Origin: Gemmatimonadales bacterium
GTDB lineage: Bacteria; Gemmatimonadota; Gemmatimonadetes; Gemmatimonadales; GWC2-71-9
Direction of reading: 5' to 3'
DNA: 5,483 nucleotides
Assembly: GCA_013812695.1 (NCBI GenBank)
Contig: JACCSZ010000118.1
Span: 1-5,483, forward strand
Shown: one piece after another, positions 1 to 4,932 of the stretch
Layout: each line of letters begins with the position of its first letter
Position numbering within the stretch: the first letter of the stretch is position 1
Translations under genes and position numbers: made by a program
The notes under the pieces: model-generated
The model's database searches: none
The model's input: only the letters and a program-made list of their open reading frames with translations
What the model was told of the DNA's origin: nothing

Positions 1-85
1 GCTCCTCGAGTCGCCGCCGCCGACCCCGCGCCGCGGAGCCAGCGCCGTCGCCGCGCTCCTCGCCGAGCGCGAGAGCGGCTGGTGA
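1..85 (+). CDS. Type II antitoxin, C-terminal fragment (Phd/VapB-like), cut by window edge
   Basis: An open frame enters from the left edge (first full codon at base 2) and ends at TGA 83-85. The 27 visible residues end in SAVAALLAERESGW. A short alanine/leucine-rich helix with an acidic stretch and terminal Trp is typical of the toxin-binding tail of Phd/VapB-type antitoxins. The stop overlaps the next gene's start as GTGA (82-85), the usual antitoxin-then-toxin arrangement with translational coupling. Its expected role is to bind and block the PIN toxin and, with it, repress their shared promoter. The DNA-binding N-terminus and the promoter lie outside the window, so the antitoxin family (Phd/YefM, AbrB or RHH) cannot be settled. 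The call rests mostly on position; the tail alone would not be diagnostic. Confidence 0.62.
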   Translation, partial: LLESPPPTPRRGASAVAALLAERESGW

Positions 86-516
86 GGTACTGGGATACTT
101 CCGCGCTCCTCCCACTCTGCGTACGGGAGCCGACTACCGCCCTCCTCACCCGCACATTCACTGACGATCCATCCGTCATCACGTGGTGGGGCACTCGCGT
201 CGAGGCCATGTCGGCGCTGGCCCGACTCGAGCGTGACGGCGCGCTGGCCGGCCCCGGCCAGCGCGCGGCGTCGGCGCGACTGGGCGCGCTGGTGGCGGCC
301 TGGGCGGAGGTCGAGCCGGGAGCAGTGGTCAGGGAGCAAGCCGAGCGACTGCTCCGGACCCACGCGCTCCGCGCAGCCGATGCCCTCCAGTTGGCGGCCG
401 CCGTCGTCGCGAGCGGGCACCGACCTCCAGCGCTTCCCTTCGTCACACTCGACCAACGCCTGTCCGAGGCAGCCCGCCGCGAAGGGTTTCCACTGGTGAT
501 CCCCAGCACGACGTAG
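82..516 (+). CDS. vapC: PIN-domain ribonuclease toxin, VapC-like
   Basis: This is a complete 144-residue protein, the usual size of a VapC toxin. PIN-domain toxins are Mg2+-dependent endoribonucleases that cut tRNA, rRNA or mRNA when their antitoxin is degraded. The four acidic positions expected in the active site are visible: D5 in the opening strand (RYWDTSALLPL), E41 in VEAMSALARLE, D100 in RAADALQLAAA, and D124 in FVTLDQRLSEAA. The AADALQLA block is especially characteristic. The GTG start at 82 overlaps the antitoxin stop by four bases and has only a weak Shine-Dalgarno match, so translation probably depends on termination of the antitoxin. There is no signal peptide or membrane segment, so it should act in the cytoplasm. 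The frame is intact and all catalytic acids are present, so it is probably active. The RNA target cannot be read from the sequence. Confidence 0.9.
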   Translation: MRYWDTSALLPLCVREPTTALLTRTFTDDPSVITWWGTRVEAMSALARLERDGALAGPGQRAASARLGALVAAWAEVEPGAVVREQAERLLRTHALRAADALQLAAAVVASGHRPPALPFVTLDQRLSEAARREGFPLVIPSTT

Positions 517-518
517 TC

Positions 519-535
519 GGCGGCTTTCGGCCGCC
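519..535 (+). terminator. Small GC-rich hairpin in the convergent gene junction, weak terminator candidate
   Basis: GGCGGC (519-524) pairs perfectly with GCCGCC (530-535) around the 5-base loop TTTCG. It starts two bases after the toxin stop and is followed on the plus strand by only a short T patch (ATTTC). It lies between two convergent genes, 13 bases from the stop of the ATP-grasp gene, so it could end transcripts from either side. The stem is short and there is no real U-tract, so intrinsic termination is plausible but not strong. Confidence 0.4.
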
Positions 536-548
536 ATTTCGAGCGCGC

Positions 549-1535
549 CTACCGCCGGCGCTTCTGCCGATCGATCGCCAGGTTGACGACCTCCTCGATC
601 AATCTCGGATAGTCGAGTCCCGCGGCCGCGGCGGCCATGGCGAACTCGCTCGACTTCTCGAGGTAGCAGCTCGCGTTGACCTCGAGCACGTAGATACCGC
701 CGGTATCGGTCAGCCGCAGGTCCACGCGGCCGTAGTCCCGGACGCGAAGTGCGCGGTACGCGTCGACCGCCACCTTCTGGAGCCGGGCGCGGAGCTCATC
801 GGGCAGCGTGGCCATCACCGACTTCGTCCCCTTGTATTCCTTGCTCCCCTCATCCCACTTGGCCTTGCTGTCCATCACCTTGGGTACGCCCTCGGGGAAC
901 CCGGTGAAATCGACCTCGACCGGGGGCAGGGCCTTCGGCTGCGCGTTCCCGAGCACCCCCACGTAGAACTCGCGGCCCTCGATGTACTCCTCGGCCAGCG
1001 CGGCGTCGTCGAGCTCTTTCTGGATCGCCGCCACCCGCTCCATCAGCGCCGCCGCGTCGTGGACGAGCGACTTGCCGCCGATGCCGAGTGACGCATCCGA
1101 GCGGAGCGGCTTGACGAACAGGGGCATCCGGAGATTGCCGCCGGTCTCGAACGCCGCCTGACGCGAGAAGATCGCGTAGCGCGGGTAGAGGATCTCCTCG
1201 AAGGCGAGCAGCTTCTTGGTGAGCCCCTTGTCCTGGCTCAGGTAGAGCTCGCCCGGTCCGCTGCCGGTGTAGCGGACGCCGAGCAGGTCGAGCAGGCCGG
1301 TGACGGGGATGTCGCCGAAGACGTTGTCGCCGAACATCTCCATCAGATTGAAGACGAGATCGGGCTTCCGGCGCGAGAGCCCGGCGATCAGGCGCTTCAC
1401 GTCGCCGTGGACACCGAGGACCGATACCCGGTGACCCAGCCGACGGAGGGTCCGCGCGACCTGGGAGACGACCGGATCGTACTCCTTGGAGTTCTCGTTG
1501 TCGCTGTCGAGGTAGGTCAGGACGGTGATCTTCAA
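549..1535 (-). CDS. D-alanine-D-alanine ligase-like ATP-grasp enzyme
   Basis: This 328-residue protein has the three-part ATP-grasp layout of the Ddl family, which joins a carboxylate to an amine with ATP through an acyl-phosphate. The N-terminal domain holds DLVFNLMEMFGDN (59-71) and VRYTGSGP (87-94), followed by the DKGLTKKLL segment (102-110). The ATP-binding part has LFVKP (139-143, K142), a Gly-rich loop SLGIGG (149-154) and AEEYIEGREFYVGVLG (181-196). AKWDEGSKEY (225-234) corresponds to the Ddl substrate/omega loop. The Mg2+ site is RVDLR (D272) and LEVNASCYL (E285, N287). True Ddl enzymes usually read EVNTxPG(M/L)T at that last place. The NASCYL version and the divergent N-terminal motif suggest a Ddl-like ligase with another substrate, though this is inference. 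Start: TTG at 1533-1535, the only usable start because an in-frame stop lies eight codons upstream, and it has a good Shine-Dalgarno. It is cytoplasmic, and the C-terminus is basic (RQKRRR). Confidence 0.85.
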   Translation of the reverse strand: MKITVLTYLDSDNENSKEYDPVVSQVARTLRRLGHRVSVLGVHGDVKRLIAGLSRRKPDLVFNLMEMFGDNVFGDIPVTGLLDLLGVRYTGSGPGELYLSQDKGLTKKLLAFEEILYPRYAIFSRQAAFETGGNLRMPLFVKPLRSDASLGIGGKSLVHDAAALMERVAAIQKELDDAALAEEYIEGREFYVGVLGNAQPKALPPVEVDFTGFPEGVPKVMDSKAKWDEGSKEYKGTKSVMATLPDELRARLQKVAVDAYRALRVRDYGRVDLRLTDTGGIYVLEVNASCYLEKSSEFAMAAAAAGLDYPRLIEEVVNLAIDRQKRRR

Positions 1536-1540
1536 GGATG

Positions 1541-1546
1541 CTCCTC
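1541..1546 (-). promoter_or_regulatory. Ribosome binding site supporting a TTG start
   Basis: On the minus strand GAGGAG stands five bases before TTG (1535-1533). This is a strong Shine-Dalgarno at optimal spacing and fixes the unusual start of the ATP-grasp gene. No ATG or GTG exists in frame between the upstream stop and this TTG. Confidence 0.75.
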
Positions 1547-1558
1547 TTGCTTCGTCGA

Positions 1559-1645
1559 GTCATCCTGAGCGGAGCGAAGGAGCCATGCCTCGGGGCATGC
1601 CCCCTCGCGGAGTTTACCCTGGGCGAAGCCAGGGCTCAGGGTGAC
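1559..1645. repeat. Dispersed palindromic repeat, branched imperfect copy
   Basis: The outer arms GTCATCCTGAGC (1559-1570) and GCTCAGGGTGAC (1634-1645) pair over 12 positions, with one G-U wobble in RNA. Inside are two further hairpins: CATGCC/GGCATG (1584-1589 with 1594-1599, loop TCGG) and CCCTGG/CCAGGG (1617-1622 with 1629-1634). The left arm continues through the family core to GAAGGAG (1582). It fills most of the 124-base spacer between the DUF885 and ATP-grasp genes. It could stop or attenuate transcription or stabilise mRNA ends, but no U-tract follows. No function can be read directly. Confidence 0.75.
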
Positions 1646-1659
1646 TCGCCGCCGGTACT

Positions 1660-3276
1660 TCATTCCGCCAAGTCCATCCCCCAGCGGGCCAGCGACACCG
1701 GCAGACCACCGTAGCCCAACAGCGTATCGTGAAATCCTCTGGGATCGAAATCGGCTCCGGCCGCGTCGCGGTAGGCATCGCGGAGCCGGAGCAACTCGCG
1801 CAGCCCCACGGCGTAGCAGAGCTGGTAGGTGGGCCAGGCGCAGTAGCGGCGCACCTCCGCCTCGGCGCTCCGGCGCTCGATCGGCAGGTGCTCGACCATG
1901 TAGTCCACCGCCTCGCACGGGGTCATCCCCCGCGTGTGGAGGCCGATGTCGAGCACGATCCGGATGGCGCGCCAGAGCAGGTTGACCAGCTGAAAGAGCC
2001 GCTGCTCGGGCGTACGGTAGTAGCCGGTCTCGTCGAGGAGCCGTTCGCAGTAGAGCGCCCAGCCCTCGACCATGATCGGCGTCCAGAGATGACGCCGCAC
2101 CTCGGAGCCGAGGCCCTGCGACGTGGCGAGCTGCAGATGGTGGCCGGGGTAGGCCTCGTGTCCCACCATCGCCGGGATCCCATGGCGGCAGTGACCGCGC
2201 CGCTGCTGCGCCGCCGCGTCCGGCGGCAGTGACGGGTCGGGCAGGGTGACGTAGAAGCGGCCCTGCTGCGCGCGGAGGTAGATCGGGGGCGGCTCGTACG
2301 CCGCGAACGGGACGAGCGCCGCGAGGAACGACGGTGTGGCGACGACCTCGACCGGAGCGTCGGGCATCGCGACCAGGTTTCGCTCGATCACGAACCGGCG
2401 GGCGCGCTCCAGCTCGTGCTGGTAGACGGCCAGCAGCTCGGCGGCGGCGGGCGCGTCGTTCCGGAGCTCGTCCACCAGCTCGCGCCAGGGGCGAGGTCCG
2501 AGTTGAGCCGCCAGCGCGGCGAGGCCGGCCGTGGTCTCCTCCTGGAGGTGCAGACCGTAGCGCCAGAGCTCGGGTGCGCCGGCCACCACCGCGTGCTCGA
2601 AGTGCAGCCGCCGGGCGAACTGCTCCTCGCCGATGGCAAAGGCCTGCGGGTCGGGGCTGGGCTCGATCTCGTCCTGGAGCGCGGTGCCGAAGCGCTTGAG
2701 CGCTTCGAGACCCTGCCCCGCTGCCACCCGCAGCTCGTCCTGGAGCCCGGGCGCTTCGGCGCCGAGCGTAGCGGCGAGCTGCACCACCAGCTCGCCACCG
2801 CCGCCGAGCATCACGAGCGCCGAATCGACGAACACCGAGGGCGGCTCGTCGAGCGTGCCGCCCGCGCTCTCCAGAAACGCGGGGATGGCGCGCAGGCGCT
2901 CGAGCGCGGCCGGCGCGCGGCCGCCGGCCGCGTCGTCCCGCCGGCTGAGCACGGCGTAGAGGCCCTGGAACAGGTGGTTGACCCAGAATACCGGGTTCCG
3001 CTGGTGCGGACGCTCGTGCTCGAAGCGGAACATCGTGCTTCGAAGCTCGCCCAGGAGCGCCGTGCGGTCGACTTCGTCCTGGAGGTCCTCGACGTCCAAC
3101 GCCTCGACCGCCGCGGCCACCGACCGAAGCGCCGCCACGTGCTCGCGCACCGCCGCCAGGTCGAAGCGCCCGAGCCGCCCGTCGTGCCCGACCAGGCCGG
3201 CCGAGCTGGCCGCGGCCGGGTCGAAGTGGTACTTGAGGTCCAGGTAGGACCGGCACAGCTCATCGACCGCGGGCAT
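1660..3276 (-). CDS. DUF885-family protein, putative zinc metallopeptidase, cytoplasmic form
   Basis: This 538-residue protein matches the DUF885 family (PF05960), mostly helical proteins with a gluzincin-like zinc site. The signature GHEAYPGHHLQ is at 372-382, giving the HExxxGHH-type motif H373-E374-x4-H379-H380, followed about 24 residues later by MVEGWALYCE (E404), the likely further zinc ligand or catalytic partner. Other family blocks are DIGLHTRGMTP (443-453), a late helical segment with a Tyr/Gly core (YQLCYAVG, 484-491) and an acidic-aromatic N-terminal half. By analogy it would hydrolyse peptides or similar amides; the substrate is unknown. Many family members carry a signal or lipoprotein peptide, but this one begins MPAVDELCRSYLDL with no hydrophobic leader, so it is predicted to be cytoplasmic. 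The ATG at 3276 has only a weak GGA upstream, yet an in-frame stop at 3355-3357 and no better start leave it preferred. It lies 83 bases after the nucleotidylyltransferase gene. Confidence 0.85.
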   Translation of the reverse strand: MPAVDELCRSYLDLKYHFDPAAASSAGLVGHDGRLGRFDLAAVREHVAALRSVAAAVEALDVEDLQDEVDRTALLGELRSTMFRFEHERPHQRNPVFWVNHLFQGLYAVLSRRDDAAGGRAPAALERLRAIPAFLESAGGTLDEPPSVFVDSALVMLGGGGELVVQLAATLGAEAPGLQDELRVAAGQGLEALKRFGTALQDEIEPSPDPQAFAIGEEQFARRLHFEHAVVAGAPELWRYGLHLQEETTAGLAALAAQLGPRPWRELVDELRNDAPAAAELLAVYQHELERARRFVIERNLVAMPDAPVEVVATPSFLAALVPFAAYEPPPIYLRAQQGRFYVTLPDPSLPPDAAAQQRRGHCRHGIPAMVGHEAYPGHHLQLATSQGLGSEVRRHLWTPIMVEGWALYCERLLDETGYYRTPEQRLFQLVNLLWRAIRIVLDIGLHTRGMTPCEAVDYMVEHLPIERRSAEAEVRRYCAWPTYQLCYAVGLRELLRLRDAYRDAAGADFDPRGFHDTLLGYGGLPVSLARWGMDLAE

Positions 3277-3312
3277 CGGCGTCCGGATGGAGGTGGACGA
3301 CAGTTGGGCTTC

Positions 3313-3338
3313 GGCTCCTTCGCTTCGCTCAGGATGAC
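3313..3338. repeat. Dispersed palindromic repeat, single-arm copy
   Basis: These 26 bases are identical to the right arm and its inner flank of the hairpin at 4899-4924 (core CTCCTTCGCTTCGCTCAGG). No opposite full arm is present here, so it is a lone half-element in the spacer between the nucleotidylyltransferase and DUF885 genes. Its last 12 bases also begin the first unit of a 31-base tandem duplication. Confidence 0.8.
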
Positions 3339-3388
3339 GGATGCGGCCGGGCCGTCAGCTCAGGATGACGGGTGCGGCTGGGCCGTCA
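3327..3388. repeat. 31-base tandem duplication reaching into the nucleotidylyltransferase 3' end
   Basis: Unit 1 (3327-3357) and unit 2 (3358-3388) match at 29 of 31 positions; they differ at 3341/3372 (A/G) and 3347/3378 (C/T). Each begins GCTCAGGATGACGG, the outer end of the dispersed palindrome. Unit 2 contains the stop codon and the last nine sense codons of the nucleotidylyltransferase gene (TAQPHPSS and most of the preceding Leu), so the duplication or insertion appears to have replaced or extended the original gene end. Confidence 0.85.
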
Positions 3389-4352
3389 GCTCCGAGTGGT
3401 CGCCCAGCGACGCGGTGCCCGTGAGGCCGTCCGCGACGACACCGTTTCCGATCATGGCGCCGTCGAGCCGGACCCGGGTGAGCCTCGCGTCGCGGCCCAC
3501 GATGCTGTTGGCGAGCCGGCTGTCGGCCACGCTGGTGCCCTGCTCCAGCGAGACGTTGGGACCGATCTCGCTGCGCTCGATGGTGACGCCGTCCTCGATA
3601 TAGACGGGGTCATGGATCGTGACCCCGGGAAAGTCGCGCCGGCGCGCGGCACCCTGGCCGAGCAGGATCGCGTTGGTCTCGAGCAGCGTGTCCAGCTTGC
3701 CGCAATCGTACCAGCCGCCCACCTCGGCGGTGAGGATCCGCTTGCCGTGCTCGATCATCCACTGAAAGGCGTCGGTCAGAAAGTACTCGCCCTTGTTCTT
3801 GGGCGCCTCGAGGACGTGGTCGATGCCCTGCCAGAGACTGTCCACCGCGCGGATGTAGTAGAGCCCGATGTTGGCGAGCTTGGAGATGGGCGTGGTCGGC
3901 TTCTCGACGATTTTCGTCATGTAGCCCTTCGCGTCGGTGACCACCACGCCGAAGCGCTGATAGTCCTCCACCTCCTTGGCCCAGATGATTCCGTCGGCGT
4001 CGGTGCGGTTGATGAGGCCGAGGTCGGCCTCGAAGACGGTGTCGACGAAGACGATGAGGACCGGCTCGCGGACGAACGGCCGCGCCAGGTTGACGGCGCC
4101 CGCGGTGCCGTCCTGCACCCGCTGCTCGATGTAGCGCGACGGGATCGGGTAGCGCGCCCGCGTGTACGCCTCGACCTGCTCCTTCAGATGGCCGGTGATG
4201 AAGATCAGCTCGCTCACGTCCAGTCCCTCGAGCCGGTCCATGACCCAATCCATGACCGGACGCCCCGCCACCTTGAGCATCGGCTTGGGGACGAGGTGGG
4301 TGTGGGGGCGGAGCCGGGTGCCCTTCCCGGCGAGCGGGATGATCACTTGCAT
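3360..4352 (-). CDS. Sugar-1-phosphate nucleotidylyltransferase with C-terminal left-handed beta-helix
   Basis: This 330-residue enzyme couples a sugar 1-phosphate to an NTP, releasing pyrophosphate and giving an NDP-sugar. The Rossmann-type nucleotidyltransferase domain covers about 1-235. It opens with the signature PLAGKGTRLRPHTHLVPKPM (6-25; R13 and K23 for phosphate and sugar contacts). It continues with QDGTAGAVNLA (80-90), the metal-binding strand VFVDTVFEAD (D104), VEKP (149-152), NIGLYY (161-166) and GGWYDCGK (212-219, D216). From about 240 to 318 come imperfect hexapeptide repeats (for example VYIEDGVTIERSEIGPNVSL), a left-handed beta-helix for oligomerisation or an acyl/acetyl-transferase-like role. 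The domain set fits long RmlA-type or GDP-mannose pyrophosphorylase-like enzymes, so dTDP-glucose or GDP-mannose are equally possible products. The start signature is not the RLWPLSR type of ManC. The ATG lies one base after the cupin stop (TGACATG), with AGAGG (4358-4362) five bases upstream. The C-terminal tail comes from a repeat. Confidence 0.9.
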   Translation of the reverse strand: MQVIIPLAGKGTRLRPHTHLVPKPMLKVAGRPVMDWVMDRLEGLDVSELIFITGHLKEQVEAYTRARYPIPSRYIEQRVQDGTAGAVNLARPFVREPVLIVFVDTVFEADLGLINRTDADGIIWAKEVEDYQRFGVVVTDAKGYMTKIVEKPTTPISKLANIGLYYIRAVDSLWQGIDHVLEAPKNKGEYFLTDAFQWMIEHGKRILTAEVGGWYDCGKLDTLLETNAILLGQGAARRRDFPGVTIHDPVYIEDGVTIERSEIGPNVSLEQGTSVADSRLANSIVGRDARLTRVRLDGAMIGNGVVADGLTGTASLGDHSELTAQPHPSS

Positions 4353-4353
4353 G

Positions 4354-4704
4354 TCAGCCTCTTCCGTAGCGGTCCTGGAGCCGGACGAGGTCGTCGAGCT
4401 CGGGAGTGGACGCCTCGAGCACGTCGCTATCGACGACGGCCTCGATCTGGTGCACCAGCGTGGGCGGGATGTGGACGGTCTCGCCCGCCTTGAAGGCGCG
4501 GGCCTCGAGCTCCGCGCCGGGACGGGTGCGGAGGATCAGCTCGCCCCGGAGCACGTGCATGGTCTCGTCCTTCAGGTTGTGATACTGCAGGCTCAGCACG
4601 TGACCGGCCTTCACGTGCAGGATCTTGCCCACATAGCGGTCGGTACGGGCCCAGACGAGCTCGTATCCCCACGGCTTGTCCACTCGGTACGGTACGTCGG
4701 GCAC
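4354..4704 (-). CDS. Mannose-6-phosphate-isomerase-like cupin protein
   Basis: This is a single-domain cupin of 116 residues from the preferred GTG start. It resembles the stand-alone isomerase domain found at the C-terminus of bifunctional ManC/AlgA proteins. The PWGYE opening (11-15) and the closing STPELDDLVRLQDRYGR (99-115) are typical of that subfamily. Cupin motif 1 fits G34-x5-Q40-x-H42-x4-E47-x6-G54, with Gln in place of the first His, as in this branch. Motif 2 is G74-x5-P80-x4-H85. Q40, H42, E47 and H85 are the expected metal ligands. It would interconvert mannose 6-phosphate and fructose 6-phosphate or act on a related sugar; many such small cupins are untested. The one-base gap to the nucleotidylyltransferase gene indicates a shared transcript. 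Start choice: a TTG at 4714-4716 would add four residues, but GGAGG (4710-4714) sits over that codon and is ideally spaced for GTG at 4702-4704. Confidence 0.85.
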   Translation of the reverse strand: MPDVPYRVDKPWGYELVWARTDRYVGKILHVKAGHVLSLQYHNLKDETMHVLRGELILRTRPGAELEARAFKAGETVHIPPTLVHQIEAVVDSDVLEASTPELDDLVRLQDRYGRG

Positions 4705-4709
4705 AGCGT

Positions 4710-4714
4710 CCTCC
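4710..4714 (-). promoter_or_regulatory. Ribosome binding site that favours GTG 4704 as the cupin start
   Basis: On the minus strand GGAGG is followed by ACGCT and then GTG, a five-base spacer. The same GGAGG overlaps the alternative upstream TTG, which has no Shine-Dalgarno of its own in the preceding C-rich bases. This argues that the longer TTG reading is wrong. Confidence 0.7.
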
Positions 4715-4743
4715 AAACGGCGGGGCGGGATTGGCGCGGCGGA

Positions 4744-4772
4744 AATATAGGCTCGGCGGGTGCGGTGATGAA
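4744..4772 (-). promoter_or_regulatory. Candidate promoter for the cupin-nucleotidylyltransferase operon
   Basis: The only AT-rich patch in the spacer reads TATATT on the minus strand (4749-4744), a close match to a sigma-70 -10 box. With a 17-base spacer, the hexamer TTCATC (4772-4767) is a poor but possible -35. A start near 4737 would leave a leader of about 33 bases to the GTG, including the GGAGG site. Motif matching alone is weak evidence in such GC-rich DNA. Confidence 0.35.
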
Positions 4773-4802
4773 TGGCGAGGAAACGCGGGGTGGGCGCCTC
4801 GC

Positions 4803-4820
4803 GTCATCCTTGGTGCAGCG
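4803..4820. repeat. Degenerate fragment of the dispersed repeat
   Basis: GTCATCCTTGGTGCAGCG matches the family core of the left arm at 4859-4876 in 15 of 18 positions and lies in the same orientation 56 bases away. It may be a decayed earlier copy. The similarity is short and could be partly chance. Confidence 0.4.
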
Positions 4821-4858
4821 GCTGCGTGGCCGAGGCATGTCCATCCTGCGCCTTGCCC

Positions 4859-4924
4859 GTCATCCTGAGCGCAGCGAAGGAGTCATGCCTTCAATCATGG
4901 CTCCTTCGCTTCGCTCAGGATGAC
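4859..4924. repeat. Dispersed palindromic repeat, full hairpin copy
   Basis: Arms 4859-4882 and 4901-4924 are inverted copies matching at 23 of 24 positions; the single mismatch is C4872 against T4911. The stem continues inward through TCATG/CATGG (4883-4887 with 4896-4900, one wobble), leaving an 8-base loop CCTTCAAT. As RNA this is a 29-step stem. It starts eight bases beyond the stop of the upstream barrel gene, so it could protect or end that transcript, though no U-tract follows on the minus strand. Translations of such elements give spurious peptides such as HPERSEG and VILSAAKE. The remaining spacer (4717-4858) shows no convincing gene. Confidence 0.9.
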
Positions 4925-4932
4925 AGCGGACC

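Noticed and set aside
1559..1645. Insertion sequence ends or attachment site
   Set aside because: There is no transposase or integrase gene between or beside the repeats and no visible target-site duplication.
1532..3256. Minus-strand open frame of 574 codons, longer than the DUF885 gene it overlaps
   Set aside because: Its translation is dominated by Arg, Ala, Gly and Pro with no recognisable domain, and its end runs through the spacer repeat. It is an out-of-frame shadow of the DUF885 gene, whose frame holds the HEAYPGHH and EGWALY motifs.
3327..3388. Possible minimal CRISPR
   Set aside because: The two 31-base units are directly adjacent with no spacer, and one unit encodes part of a protein. 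No cas gene is near.
2416..3603. Long plus-strand open frame opposite the DUF885 and nucleotidylyltransferase genes
   Set aside because: It is antisense to two well-supported genes, crosses their spacer and repeat, and shows no domain; long antisense frames are common in GC-rich DNA.
3372..4493. Plus-strand open frame opposite the nucleotidylyltransferase and cupin genes
   Set aside because: Low-complexity Asp/Val/Arg/Leu-rich translation, the mirror of codon bias in the real genes, with no motif.
4705..4858. Small gene or tRNA in the spacer upstream of the cupin
   Set aside because: No tRNA cloverleaf elements or plausible coding frame with a ribosome binding site were seen; short frames there run into real genes or the repeat.
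4859..4924. Classical intrinsic terminator for the barrel gene
   Set aside because: The stem is strong, but no T-run follows on the minus strand and the arms belong to a dispersed repeat family, so it is listed as a repeat.
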